Source: CAXXFQ01 sp963674475 | GTDB lineage: Bacteria; Planctomycetota; Planctomycetia; Pirellulales; Thermoguttaceae | Assembly: GCA_963674475.2 (NCBI GenBank) | Contig: CAXXFQ010000017.1 | Span: 248,001-312,000 of the forward strand | DNA length: 64,000 bases | Direction of reading: 5' to 3' | In this document: one piece after another, positions 35,303 to 43,960 of the stretch | Layout of the letters: each line of letters opens with the position of its first letter | How positions within the stretch are numbered: the first letter of the stretch is position 1 | Program-made: the position numbers and the translations under genes | The notes under the pieces: generated by a model | The model's database searches: none | What the model saw: the letters and a program-made list of their open reading frames with translations, nothing else | What the model was told of the DNA's origin: nothing

Positions 35303-36292
35303 ATGCTCGTAGCGATAACCGGCTCGACCGGATTTATAGGGCGTGGCGTCGTCGACGAACTGCTCGCCCACGGTCACGAAGTCCTTGCCTTGGTTCGACC
35401 GTCGACGCTCCCGGCCAAGACGCTTCAAGAGGGAGTTCGGCATTACCGTTGGAATCCCGATCAAGAGGACTGGGACGCGAACCCTTTGCAGGCGGCTGAC
35501 GCGATAATCCATTTGGCCGGAGAAAATATTGTCCGCCATCGATGGACGCCCGCGTTCAAGGCGAGGGTCATATCAAGCCGGGTGCAGGTGACCGAGCGTC
35601 TTTGTCGAAAGATTGCCGAACTGGACAAACCGCCTGGAATTTTTCTGAGTGCCTCGGCAATCGGTTATTACGGCGACACCGGCTCCGAGGAGGTGGACGA
35701 GACCGGACCGCAAGGGGTCGGTTTTTTGGCCGATCTGGCCGGGCGTTGGGAAGCGGCCACCAGACCGCTCGACGCTGCGTCGATCCGAATCGTCTCGGCA
35801 CGGATCGGGATGGTCGTTGGACCTGACGGCGGCGCGTTGGCGAAGATGTTGCCCGCGTTTCGCCTTGGGGTGGGGGGCCGTTTGGGCAGCGGAAACCAGT
35901 ACATGAGTTGGATCGATCGAGAAGATGTCGCTCGCGGTTTGGTTCATCTCTTGAGTCCTTCTACCCTTTCCGGGCCGGTCAATTTGACGTCGCCCCATCC
36001 GGTCACGAATCGGGAGTGGACGAAAACCTTGGCCGGTCTTCTGCACCGTCCGGCTTACTTTCCGATGGGGAAAAGGGCCCTTCGATGGCTTTTTGGAGAG
36101 ATTGCCGACGAAGTAATGCTGACCAGTTCGCGAGTGGTTCCACGTCGACTGTTGGAAGAAGGTTTTTCGTTCCGCTACGGAACGCTCGAGGCGTCGCTTC
36201 GACATTCGCTCAAGGTGAAACCGGAACCGGCCGTGGCTCCGAAGAAAACGTTTTCCTGGTTTGGTGGGGAAAAGAAGCAACGGCCGATTTGA
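35303..36292 (+). CDS. TIGR01777-type NAD-dependent epimerase (YfcH-like)
   Basis: 329 aa from ATG 35303, with GGAAGGAAGG upstream; the frame opens earlier but without better signals. Extended SDR fold: ITGSTGFIGRGVVDELL at residues 4-20 (NAD-binding), VRPST, HLAGENIV and the SSRVQVTERLC helix typical of the TIGR01777/YfcH subgroup, then the C-terminal DUF1731 segment with LFGEIADEVMLTSSRVVP. The substrate of this subgroup is unsettled (nucleotide sugars or quinones have been suggested). It lies 53 bp before the DUF523/DUF1722 gene and probably forms one operon with it and the photolyase. Confidence 0.88.
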   Translation: MLVAITGSTGFIGRGVVDELLAHGHEVLALVRPSTLPAKTLQEGVRHYRWNPDQEDWDANPLQAADAIIHLAGENIVRHRWTPAFKARVISSRVQVTERLCRKIAELDKPPGIFLSASAIGYYGDTGSEEVDETGPQGVGFLADLAGRWEAATRPLDAASIRIVSARIGMVVGPDGGALAKMLPAFRLGVGGRLGSGNQYMSWIDREDVARGLVHLLSPSTLSGPVNLTSPHPVTNREWTKTLAGLLHRPAYFPMGKRALRWLFGEIADEVMLTSSRVVPRRLLEEGFSFRYGTLEASLRHSLKVKPEPAVAPKKTFSWFGGEKKQRPI

Positions 36293-36345
36293 TCGTTCGG
36301 TTGATTTTTCATGAAACCAGAGGACGCGTGACCAAAGGAGAATCG

Positions 36346-37362
36346 ATGGATTTTCAAGAGCGGGACGAATTTGATTCGATCAAGCCGGTGGTTGTCGTCA
36401 GCGCCTGTCTGGGGTTTCGGGAATGCCGCTGGAACGGTGTGATGATCAACGAGCCGCTGATTTCCTGGCTCAAGAACGAGGTGGAATTTCTTCCGGTCTG
36501 TCCGGAAAGCGAAATCGGGCTGGGGATTCCTCGAGCTCCCATCCGATGTGTCCTCGACGAAAACGACCCGGAAAAGATTCGTCTGATCCAGCCTCGCACC
36601 GGAGCCGATTGCACCGACGCGATGGACGAATTTTTGAACGCGTTTCTCGATCGGTTGGGCGAGGTCGACGGTTTTTTGCTCAAGTCGGTGTCGCCGACGT
36701 GCGGGCGTGAGAACATCAAAATCTACCAGTTCGCCGATCGGCCCAATGTCAGTCGACGTGGTGAGGGCATTTTTACTCGTTTGATCCGACAACGTTGGGA
36801 GCCGGTCCCGATCGAAGACGAAGGGCGGATGCACAACTACCTGCTGCGCGAGCATTGGCTCACGTCGATCTTCACGTTGGCCCGCCTTCGCGCGGTCGGG
36901 CGAGAGGGTCGCATGCGCGCGTTGGTCCACTTCCAGGCCGAGAATAAATATCTGTTGATGTCGTTGAGTCAATCGGTTCTGCAACGTCTCGGGCGATTGG
37001 TGGCCAATCACGAAAAGCTGCCGTTCGAGACGGTGTACACTTCGTACCGCGCTGCGCTTTTCGAGGCGTTGGTTCATCCGCCGAGCGTCGGAGCGCGGGT
37101 CTGTGTGTTGGAACATCTCTACGGCTATTTTTCCGATCAGCTCTCCTCGGCGGAACGAGATTATTTTTTCGATCTGCTCGAAGAATTTCGTCGTGGAGCG
37201 ATGCCGCTGAGTACGCCGATCGGTTTGATCCAAAGTTGGGCATTGCGGTTTGAGGACGAGTATATTCTCCGTCAACGATTCCTTTCACCGTATCCGACGT
37301 CGCTCGTGCATTCCTACGACACGGCCAGTCATAAGATCCCGATGGCACCCGTTTCAACCTGA
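36346..37362 (+). CDS. ybgA: DUF523-DUF1722 (YbgA-like) fusion protein, partner of photolyase
   Basis: 338 aa from ATG 36346, AAAGGAG at 36334-36340. The frame runs far upstream through the epimerase gene, but this site fixes the start. The first 150 residues are DUF523: VVVSACLGFRECRWNG, TGADCTDAM and LLKSVSPTCGREN with conserved Cys residues that may bind a metal or cluster. The remainder is DUF1722, with FQAENKYLLMSLSQSV and ASHKIPMAPVS-like end. In many bacteria, E. coli included (ybgA-phr), this domain is encoded next to photolyase; here too the photolyase gene follows 91 bp later. A role in DNA repair or thiouridine desulfuration has been proposed for relatives; none is proven here. Confidence 0.88.
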   Translation: MDFQERDEFDSIKPVVVVSACLGFRECRWNGVMINEPLISWLKNEVEFLPVCPESEIGLGIPRAPIRCVLDENDPEKIRLIQPRTGADCTDAMDEFLNAFLDRLGEVDGFLLKSVSPTCGRENIKIYQFADRPNVSRRGEGIFTRLIRQRWEPVPIEDEGRMHNYLLREHWLTSIFTLARLRAVGREGRMRALVHFQAENKYLLMSLSQSVLQRLGRLVANHEKLPFETVYTSYRAALFEALVHPPSVGARVCVLEHLYGYFSDQLSSAERDYFFDLLEEFRRGAMPLSTPIGLIQSWALRFEDEYILRQRFLSPYPTSLVHSYDTASHKIPMAPVST

Positions 37363-37453
37363 AAATCACGCGTTCACTCGCGTGAAAATGGCCTGTTTTC
37401 CCGAAGGGTAGACACGGGGCAAAACGTCGGCTTCAAACGAGAGCTTGTATAAA

Positions 37454-38845
37454 ATGACCTCGATCGTTGCCAAAAACGAACTCGATTGGATCGGCCTGCC
37501 GGTGGAGCGGGTCCGAGAGCGGATCAGCCTGGCTCCGAAGAAGGGAAAATACGTTCTCTATTGGATGCAAGCCAGCGCGCGGGTTTTGGATAACGGGGCG
37601 CTTCAGTGGGCGATCTTTGCGGCCAATCGCCTTTCGTTGCCGCTGGTGGTCGGTTTTGTTCTGACTGACAACTATCCAAGGGCCAATCGGCGGCATTACC
37701 GGTTCCTGCTGGAATCGCTCGTTGAGGTCGAGTCGGAACTCAAGCGACGTGGGATCCGGTTTGTGGTCCGTCAAGGCGATCCGCCGGAGGAGATTTTGCG
37801 TCTGGCTCGCGACGCGGCCGCCATGGTTTTCGACGTCGGTTATACGACGGTGCAAAGGGCTTGGCGGGATCAAGTCGATGCCGGGGCGAATCTTCCGATC
37901 GTCGAGGTGGAGGACAACGTGGTCGTTCCGCCCGAGTTGGTCTTCGATCACGAGGCGTACATGGCCCGGTCGATCCGACGCAAGATCTTTGCCCTCTTGC
38001 CCGATTTTTTGGAGCCGCTTCGCCGTATCCGTCCCAAAATCGCCGGGGATGACTTGAAGCTTAAAGGAATTGAAATCGATCCGATCGAAAAACTTTTGAA
38101 TCGAATGAAAATCGATCAGAGTGTGCCTCCCTCGCCGACGTTCAAGGGAGGACAGAAGGAAGCGGCCAAACGGTTGCGTCGCTTTGTTCGGGATCGACTC
38201 GAGCACTACGACCTGCGACGCGACCCGACGGCCGAGTTCACTTCGGAGTTAAGCCCGTATCTCCATTTTGGGGCGATCTCGCCGATGACCGTGGCCCGCG
38301 CGGTTTGGACCAGCGGTTCCTCTCGTACGGATGAATTTTTTGAAGAACTGGTGGTCCAACGCGAACTGGGGATCAATTACGCCATTTACAACCCGAGTTA
38401 CGAAACGTTCGACGCGCTTCCTAATTGGGCCCGTGCGACCCTGAAGGCCCATGAACAGGACCCGCGCGACGATCTCTACACGTTCGAGCAACTCCGCGAC
38501 GCGGCGACCAGCGATCCGGCCTGGAACGCGGCCCAGCGTCAAATGCTCGCGACCGGCTTTATGGCCGGGTATATGCGGATGTATTGGGGCAAACGGGTCC
38601 TCCAGTGGTGTCGCAAGCCGCGGCAGGCGTTCGACTATCTGGTTCGTCTAAACGATACCTACGAGCTGGACGGACGCGACCCGAACGGCTATGCGGGGAT
38701 CGCCTGGTGTTTTGGCAAGCACGACCGGCCCTGGCCCAATCGGCCGATTTTTGGCACCGTCCGATCGATGACCCCCCAATCGCTCCAGCGTAAATTCGAC
38801 CTGGATAAGTATATCAAGCGGTGGGGCCAGGTCGAATTGGTCTAA
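37454..38845 (+). CDS. phr: Class II CPD deoxyribodipyrimidine photolyase
   Basis: 463 aa from ATG 37454 (an in-frame TTG lies 9 nt earlier). Uses FADH- and blue light to split cyclobutane pyrimidine dimers. Class II marks are clear: YWMQASARVLDNGAL near residue 35, ELVVQRELGINYAIYNP, DPRDDLYTFEQL, WNAAQRQMLATGFMAGYMRMYW and LNDTYELDGRDPNGYAGIAW, the last with HDRPW and the electron-transfer Trp region. Length is normal. Third gene of the probable epimerase-ybgA-phr operon. Confidence 0.95.
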   Translation: MTSIVAKNELDWIGLPVERVRERISLAPKKGKYVLYWMQASARVLDNGALQWAIFAANRLSLPLVVGFVLTDNYPRANRRHYRFLLESLVEVESELKRRGIRFVVRQGDPPEEILRLARDAAAMVFDVGYTTVQRAWRDQVDAGANLPIVEVEDNVVVPPELVFDHEAYMARSIRRKIFALLPDFLEPLRRIRPKIAGDDLKLKGIEIDPIEKLLNRMKIDQSVPPSPTFKGGQKEAAKRLRRFVRDRLEHYDLRRDPTAEFTSELSPYLHFGAISPMTVARAVWTSGSSRTDEFFEELVVQRELGINYAIYNPSYETFDALPNWARATLKAHEQDPRDDLYTFEQLRDAATSDPAWNAAQRQMLATGFMAGYMRMYWGKRVLQWCRKPRQAFDYLVRLNDTYELDGRDPNGYAGIAWCFGKHDRPWPNRPIFGTVRSMTPQSLQRKFDLDKYIKRWGQVELV

Positions 38846-39047
38846 GAAAGCGGCACGGATGATGGATCTGACAGCCCGTTTTTCAATATGCAGCAAGGAA
38901 GGAATGTCTTTTCGAATTGCATTAGAAACAAGCGGTCGGCTCGTGAGTAAATCATCTGGCAAACCCGCCACGTTGGGGGTATAATCAAGTTTTGCCTTCA
39001 ACTCGGTCGATTTGGTTCAAAAGGAGAATTTCTCCTCCTTTTTCATA

Positions 39048-39209
39048 GAGGGCGTTTCAAAACCTGCTTTGGTTGCGAAAGCAAGGATTTTTGTTTGCCG
39101 GCAAGGAGCAAAATCGCAGGCATATTGGGCGATATGGTGAGATTTTGTGACGAAGTCCAGCGGACAAAAAGACCGCTTGTAGCTCAAATTGAGGTTTTGA
39201 AATGCTCTC
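39048..39209 (+). mobile_element. Foldback MITE, copy 2 (162 bp)
   Basis: Same orientation and length as copy 1. Begins GAGGGCGTTTCAAAACCT, ends AGGTTTTGAAATGCTCTC; flanked by TA at 39046-39047 and 39210-39211. The inner arms differ from copy 1 by wobble-compatible changes (TTTTTGTTTGCCGG against CCAGCGGACAAAAA). It lies about 55 bp before the DUF6798-type membrane protein gene and could supply its upstream region. Confidence 0.85.
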
Positions 39210-39256
39210 TAATCAAAATGTCCAATAAACAAGAGTCGTCCGTTTTTCTTTCCCTT

Positions 39257-39260
39257 GAGG
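39257..39260 (+). promoter_or_regulatory. Shine-Dalgarno supporting a TTG start
   Basis: GAGG, 6 nt before TTG at 39267. No ATG or GTG exists in the first 80 codons of the frame, so a TTG start is required; this site favours 39267 over the TTG at 39255 that overlaps it. Confidence 0.55.
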
Positions 39261-39266
39261 TTTCCG

Positions 39267-40883
39267 TTGAAAAACCCCTTCGCGCGACTGACGTCATCTC
39301 AACGAACCGTTTTCTGGATCGAAGTGTTCCTGGTGGCTCTCGTTTTTTTTGTCGCAGGGGCGTGGCCGGTTCCCGATACGAACGAGGCCCATTACCTCTT
39401 AAAAGCGACCAGTTATTGGAACCCCGATTTTTGCCAGGGCGACTTTTTTCTCGAGTCGGCCGACGCCCACCTGGTTTTTTACCTGACGTTCGGTTGGATG
39501 ACCCTTTTCGCCTCGCCCGAGGTGGTCGTGTGGGTTGGGCGGATCTTGACCTGGGGCCTTTTGGCCTGGGCCTGGTGCCGCTTGAGTCGGGCCGTTTTGC
39601 CTGTTCCGTGGTGGTCGGTCCTGACCGCCGCGCTTTGGGTACTCTTGATCGACCGGTTCGCGATGGCCGGGGAATGGGTCATCGGCGGTTTTGAGGCGAA
39701 GGGGTTTGCTTACCTCTTTGTGCTACTTGGCCTCGAAGCGCTTGTCCGACGTCGTTGGAACCGGATGTGGATTTTCTTCGGCGCAGGGGCGTTGTTCCAC
39801 GTCTTGGTCGGCGGTTGGGCCGTGGTCGCCGGGATGATTGCGTGGGTGGTGTTGCGCGAGGAAGCGCCCTCGTTGCGTGAGATGGTGCCGGGGCTTTTGA
39901 TCGGCGGTCTCCTTTCGCTGCCCGGTCTCTTGCCGGTCTTGTCCCTGTCGCACGAGGTCAATGCGGCAGTGGTTGATACGGCCAACCAGATCTACGTCTA
40001 TCTGCGGTTGCCCCACCATTTGAACTTCGCGACGTTTTCTTCGGCCTTCGTTTTTCGATTCGGGTTTCTTATGTTTCTTTGGGTCGCCCTGCGATGGTAC
40101 ACCCCGGAACACCATCCGGTCTGGCGGGTCCACGCCTTCGTGACCGGCTCGGTTCTGATTTGTATGATCGGGGTGATCTTGACTCATGTCACGGCCGGGA
40201 AGCCGATTGTCGGAGCGTCCCTTTTGCGATTTTATTGGTTCCGTTTGTCCGATGTCGTGGTCCCGTTGGGCGTGGCGTTGGGCGGACCGGCGCTGATCTT
40301 GCTGTTGCGAAAAAGGGCGATTCTTTTCCGCGGCGTGGTGTCGCTGGTGGTCATTTTGGCCGGTTTTAATCTGGTATTCACTGCGGCGCAACGTCTGACG
40401 CCCGTGACGCCGCGATCCCATTTGATGCCGTGGTGGGGCTATCGGCAATGGGTCGATGCCTGCCAGTGGATCGATCGTTCCGAGCGAATTTCCAATGAGG
40501 CCAAGTTTCTTACCCCTCGCTTCGGCGCCGACTTCAAGTGGTACGCCCACCGGCCGGATCTGGTCAATTGGAAAGATATCCCGCAAGACCCGCGTTCGAT
40601 CGTCCTTTGGTGGCAGCGAATGCTTGAAATCCATGCCTACGATCTGACCGACGAAGGGGTCCTTTGGTTCGATTCGCTGGCCGAGCAGGGCGAGTCCCGA
40701 CTGCTGCTTTTGGGGCAACGGTTTCAGGTCGACTACGCGATCACGGTTCTCGAGCCGCGGCTGAATTTGCCGGTCGAATACGAGAACGACTCGTTTATCA
40801 TCTATCGTTTGGCCCCGCCGGCCGAATTGCCAGAGTCGCCAGAGCCGACGATGGAGCCAATCCCGGTGCCCGAGACGCTCTGA
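39267..40883 (+). CDS. Polytopic membrane protein, DUF6798-like
   Basis: 538 aa from TTG 39267 (alternative TTG at 39255). About ten membrane helices fill residues 15-370, and a soluble C-terminal domain of about 150 residues follows (WGYRQWVDACQWIDRSE through the end), finishing in a Pro/Glu tail. An early loop reads WPVPDTNEAHYLLKATSYWN, where the acidic and aromatic pattern recalls the first loop of GT-C enzymes; planctomycete proteins of this build are classed DUF6798. I infer a lipid-linked sugar transfer or related role but cannot show it. The gene is bracketed by inverted copies of the same MITE (39048-39209 and 40900-41065). Confidence 0.75.
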   Translation: MKNPFARLTSSQRTVFWIEVFLVALVFFVAGAWPVPDTNEAHYLLKATSYWNPDFCQGDFFLESADAHLVFYLTFGWMTLFASPEVVVWVGRILTWGLLAWAWCRLSRAVLPVPWWSVLTAALWVLLIDRFAMAGEWVIGGFEAKGFAYLFVLLGLEALVRRRWNRMWIFFGAGALFHVLVGGWAVVAGMIAWVVLREEAPSLREMVPGLLIGGLLSLPGLLPVLSLSHEVNAAVVDTANQIYVYLRLPHHLNFATFSSAFVFRFGFLMFLWVALRWYTPEHHPVWRVHAFVTGSVLICMIGVILTHVTAGKPIVGASLLRFYWFRLSDVVVPLGVALGGPALILLLRKRAILFRGVVSLVVILAGFNLVFTAAQRLTPVTPRSHLMPWWGYRQWVDACQWIDRSERISNEAKFLTPRFGADFKWYAHRPDLVNWKDIPQDPRSIVLWWQRMLEIHAYDLTDEGVLWFDSLAEQGESRLLLLGQRFQVDYAITVLEPRLNLPVEYENDSFIIYRLAPPAELPESPEPTMEPIPVPETL

Positions 40884-40899
40884 AACACGTTTTTAGTTA

Positions 40900-41065
40900 A
40901 GAGCCTATCCCAAAACCTCAATTCAGACTGCAAGCGGTCTTTTTGCTCGTCGGAACTTCGTCGCAAAATCTCGACATATCGGCTAATATGCCTGCGATCT
41001 TGCTCCTTGCCGACGAGACAAAAATCCTCGCTTTCGTTAATAAAGCAGGTTCTGGGATAGGCTCT
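40900..41065 (-). mobile_element. Foldback MITE, copy 3 (166 bp, inverted)
   Basis: Inverted relative to copies 1 and 2. Ends are AGAGCCTATCCCAAAACCT and the reverse partner AGGTTCTGGGATAGGCTCT, flanked by TA at 40898-40899 and 41066-41067. The outer 12 bp differ from the GAGGGC ends of the other copies but the interior is clearly homologous, so the family has two end types. The inner stem changes in a compensated way: CGTCGG/CCGACG here against CGCTGG/CCAGCG in copy 1. It begins 16 bp after the stop of the membrane protein gene. Confidence 0.85.
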
Positions 41066-41111
41066 TACTTGAAATACGCTCTAAACGATTCTTCGTTTCA
41101 AGGGGCGCAAT

Positions 41112-41147
41112 AAAAAAAGGGGGGGCTCCAAACAGGAACTCCCCCTT
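41112..41147 (-). terminator. Terminator after the DUF1080 gene
   Basis: Stem aaggggg (from 41118) with cccccttt-type partner ending at 41147 and A-run 41112-41118, a U-run for the leftward DUF1080 transcript that ends at 41197. Confidence 0.65.
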
Positions 41148-41196
41148 GTGCGTGGGCTCGGACGAACTGGCCGTCCGGCTCTTTTTTTCGGTCAGC

Positions 41197-41862
41197 CTAT
41201 TTCTTTTCGATCGGCTTGACGCGGATGTTTTTGAAGTAGATCACGCTCTTCGGGTCGTGGGCTTGCAGGCAGAACGTGCCGTGGCCGACGTAACGGCCGG
41301 GATGGCCCTTCGAGGCTTTGTAATCTTCCGATTCGGTGTAATCGACGATCAGCTTGCCGTCGATATAGGTCTTGACGTTCTTGCCCTTGACGACGATTCG
41401 CATCGTGTACCATTCGTTGTCCTTGGCGACGATTTCGCGGAACGGCGCGATGTCGTAGAGGCTGCAAGATTTGACGCTATCGCCGTGGGTCTGGTTGACT
41501 TGAACTTCGTGTCCCCAATCGGGCCAGCGGGTCGGCTGGTAACGGGTGTGGAAGTAGACGCCCGAGTTGGCGCCCGGTTTGGTCATGACGTCGGCTTCGA
41601 ATTCAAAATCTTCGAAGTCGTGGTTGTTGACCGGACCGACGTAGTACAAGTGGGAGCGGTGACCGGCGACGACGATCTTGCCGTCTTCGACCTTGAACGA
41701 GCCGGGATCATCCGAGAATTTCCAACCGTCAAGCGACTTTCCATCGAACAACGAGTACCAACCGTCTTCGCTCTTGTCGTTGTCGGCGGCAAAGGTGCTG
41801 CCGGCCATGGCCGAGGTGGCCACCACGATTGCCCCAAGGAGGGCGATTTTCCAGAATTTCAT
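41197..41862 (-). CDS. Secreted DUF1080 (3-keto-disaccharide hydrolase-like) protein
   Basis: 221 aa, ATG at 41862, AAGGA upstream. A signal peptide (about 1-25, ending FAA) precedes one DUF1080 domain: WYSLFDGKSLDGWKF, DFEFEADVMTKPGANSGVYF and HTRYQP, the concanavalin-like fold typical of this family. Some DUF1080 proteins cleave 3-keto-glycosides after a partner oxidoreductase has made the keto sugar; planctomycetes have many copies. No sugar oxidoreductase of the GFO/IDH type is adjacent; the nearest redox gene is the SDR at 42210. Secretion is inferred from the signal peptide. Confidence 0.9.
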   Translation of the reverse strand: MKFWKIALLGAIVVATSAMAGSTFAADNDKSEDGWYSLFDGKSLDGWKFSDDPGSFKVEDGKIVVAGHRSHLYYVGPVNNHDFEDFEFEADVMTKPGANSGVYFHTRYQPTRWPDWGHEVQVNQTHGDSVKSCSLYDIAPFREIVAKDNEWYTMRIVVKGKNVKTYIDGKLIVDYTESEDYKASKGHPGRYVGHGTFCLQAHDPKSVIYFKNIRVKPIEKK

Positions 41863-42209
41863 GTTGCTTCATCCTTTCTTCTCATTATGTCCCTAGGAAG
41901 TCCAGGGCTCAAAATACCTGTGTGGGTTTGCGGCCGATACCGCGTCTCAAAGAGTATAGATTACGCACATCACTCGAATCAAATTCGGTTGCCTTCGTCC
42001 CGCGTTGGGACGATAAGCCACTGGGTTCAGATCGCCTTGGGAAACGAAACGTCGACCAAGGCAAGCCTATCGCAGGGGGCGAGGTGGGGAAAAAGATTGC
42101 GCAGTGAGGCGGGAGGATCGGCCGCACGTTCAACTACAACCTATCGTAACGGTTATGACGGTTCCACTCAAGTCGATCCACGGTCGTTAGGTCAATTTCA
42201 TGCCGGGAA
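41863..42209. other. Gene-free spacer
   Basis: About 350 bp between two leftward genes. No gene, terminator or repeat recognised; it must hold the DUF1080 promoter. Confidence 0.4.
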
Positions 42210-42986
42210 TTATTTGGCCGTGTAGCCGCCATCGACCGGGATATTGGTCCCGGTCACATAGGCCGAGGCGTCGGAGGCGAGGAAAACGACCACCCCTTTG
42301 AGGTCCTGGTCGCCCGCCATTCGGTCTAGGAAGGTCCGTTTTTCATACCGCTGGACGAATCGCGGGTCCTGATCGGTGAAAAAGCCGCCCGGGCTGATCG
42401 TATTGCATCGGACCCCCTGCGGCCCCAATTTCGCGGCCGTGAACCGGGTCAGTTGGAGCATTCCCCCCTTGTGGAAGAAATACTCCGGCGGCATTCCCCA
42501 GCCCAACCCCTCGTAAAGGGTGTAGTCCGGCCCGACCATCCCCTGGATCGACCCGACGTTGACAATACTCCCCCCACCCGAGGCGGCCATCTGATCGCCA
42601 AACGCCCGGGTGATCGCGAACAGTCCGGTCGCGTTGACCTGCATGCTTTTTTCCCAGTCGTCAAGCGGCGAGTCCCAGTCGGCCATCGGGCGCAGGACCG
42701 AGTTGTTCACCAGGACGTCGACCCGCCCGGCCCTCTCCAGTACGGTCTCCAGCAGTTTTTGGATCGACGCTTCGTCCGCCTGGTCGAATTGCAAGGCGGT
42801 CACGTCGAGCCCGGCGTCGCGAAACGTTTGGGCCTGGGCCTCGAGTTTTTCGAGATTCCGGCTGGCCATGAACGTCCGGGCCCCCGCCTCGGCCAGCCCT
42901 TCGGCGATCTGCCGCCCATAAAGCCCGGCCCCCCCGGTCATGACGGCCACTTTGCCCTGAAGTGAAAAGTTTTCAAGGATACCCAT
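42210..42986 (-). CDS. Short-chain dehydrogenase/reductase
   Basis: 258 aa from ATG 42986; a further start at 43037 in the frame lacks support. Classical SDR: VAVMTGGAGLYGRQIAEGL (TGxxxGxG cofactor motif, here with an unusual Leu-Tyr), VDVLVNNSVLRPM (NNxx), VNVGSIQG with the catalytic Ser, and YFFHKGG giving Tyr-x3-Lys. The C-terminus, YVTGTNIPVDGGYTAK, is standard for tetrameric SDRs of sugar or gluconate type. The oxidised alcohol is unknown. Confidence 0.88.
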   Translation of the reverse strand: MGILENFSLQGKVAVMTGGAGLYGRQIAEGLAEAGARTFMASRNLEKLEAQAQTFRDAGLDVTALQFDQADEASIQKLLETVLERAGRVDVLVNNSVLRPMADWDSPLDDWEKSMQVNATGLFAITRAFGDQMAASGGGSIVNVGSIQGMVGPDYTLYEGLGWGMPPEYFFHKGGMLQLTRFTAAKLGPQGVRCNTISPGGFFTDQDPRFVQRYEKRTFLDRMAGDQDLKGVVVFLASDASAYVTGTNIPVDGGYTAK

Positions 42987-43145
42987 TTCTGTTCCGCCTT
43001 GTATGGATTTCGTCTCGGTAAAAAAGTTCCCAATCAAAAATAATCAAACGTCCGCCTCCGCAAGGAGGGTCCCTCTTTTGTAGCTCAAGCCGTCCCAAGA
43101 GAAAAGGCCCCCGGCGGACATTGACGAGAACCGTTTCCCGGCAAG

Positions 43146-43193
43146 AAAAAACCGAGGCCCCTTTGATCGGCAAAACCAAAAGGGCCCCGGCAG
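43146..43193 (-). terminator. Terminator of the PEP-CTERM operon
   Basis: Stem ccgaggcccctttg with aaaagggccccgg, A-run on the 5' side at 43145-43151 (U-run for leftward transcripts). A near-identical sequence at 46432-46480 ends the fifth paralogue, showing that terminator and gene end were copied together. Confidence 0.75.
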
Positions 43194-43273
43194 TCTTTTG
43201 AGCCGCGTCCGGCCGTGAAAACCGAAGTTTCTCAGCTCGGGCCGCGTTTCATATTAAATTCGTTCGACTCGAA

Positions 43274-43936
43274 CTACTTGCGGATGCGGATCCCGACCAA
43301 GCAGAGGGCGCCGAGGACGAGCATCGCGAAGGTACTCGGCTCGGGGAAAATAACACAGAACGGCTGGTCAATACCACCGGTACGGACGAAACCGGTGACG
43401 ACGACGTTACCGGCAAGGGCTTCTTCAAAAGTCGTGACTAACTGCAGGACGTAGGTCTTGCCACTCGGGTCGGCGGTGAAACCAAACGCGGTATCTTGGG
43501 CCGAGCTGAGCGTTCCCATACCATTCAGGTACGGCATGTTATAGGCGTTCTTTGCAGGAAGTCCAGCTGGGTTGGTGCCGTCATTGGTTTCAGTCGGAGT
43601 GGGGCCCAGCATCTGATAGCCACCCGGAGGAGTGATGAAGTGGGTGTCGTACTCTTTCAGTGCCGGGTCCATCATGAAATCATTCCAGTCCGTGTCAAAA
43701 ACAACAGCGGGAATACCACCGCTGGGCAACGCCACATTGTGGACGCCTTGCCCGCCATGAACACAGATGCCATCAATGACCGAAGGCTTGTCACCGTCGG
43801 TGCCGAAGGCATAGACCTGAAATTGGATAAGCCCGTTTCCCAAATTTTTATAATCGTAATCCATCCCGATAGCGGCGAAGCTCGTGCCGACCATCGCCAG
43901 CAGCGCCACCAAACTCAACGCGATTTTCCGTTTCAT
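43274..43936 (-). CDS. PEP-CTERM secreted protein, paralogue 1
   Basis: 220 aa, ATG at 43936 with GAGAGGG upstream. Signal peptide 1-21, a mature domain of about 170 residues, then the sorting tail: FPEPSTFAMLVLGALCLVGI followed by RIRK. PEP-CTERM tails are cut by an exosortase, which releases or anchors the protein at the surface; no exosortase gene is in the window. The core shared with its neighbours includes VQFxVYAxGTDGDKPSVIDGI, GGQGVHNVALPSGG and DTHFITPPGGYQ. No enzyme motif was found. The end is closer to paralogue 5 than to paralogues 2-4. Last gene of the four-gene run 46080-43274. Confidence 0.85.
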   Translation of the reverse strand: MKRKIALSLVALLAMVGTSFAAIGMDYDYKNLGNGLIQFQVYAFGTDGDKPSVIDGICVHGGQGVHNVALPSGGIPAVVFDTDWNDFMMDPALKEYDTHFITPPGGYQMLGPTPTETNDGTNPAGLPAKNAYNMPYLNGMGTLSSAQDTAFGFTADPSGKTYVLQLVTTFEEALAGNVVVTGFVRTGGIDQPFCVIFPEPSTFAMLVLGALCLVGIRIRK

Positions 43937-43960
43937 TTTCTTACCCTCTCTTAATTGTGG

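Noticed and set aside
35908..36345. Upstream extension of the DUF523/DUF1722 frame inside the epimerase gene
   Set aside because: Overlaps a well-supported gene; AAAGGAG before ATG 36346 fixes the start.
39095..39266. Open frame over MITE copy 2 with peptide resembling one in copy 1
   Set aside because: Shared only because the MITE is repeated; no start signal and no family.
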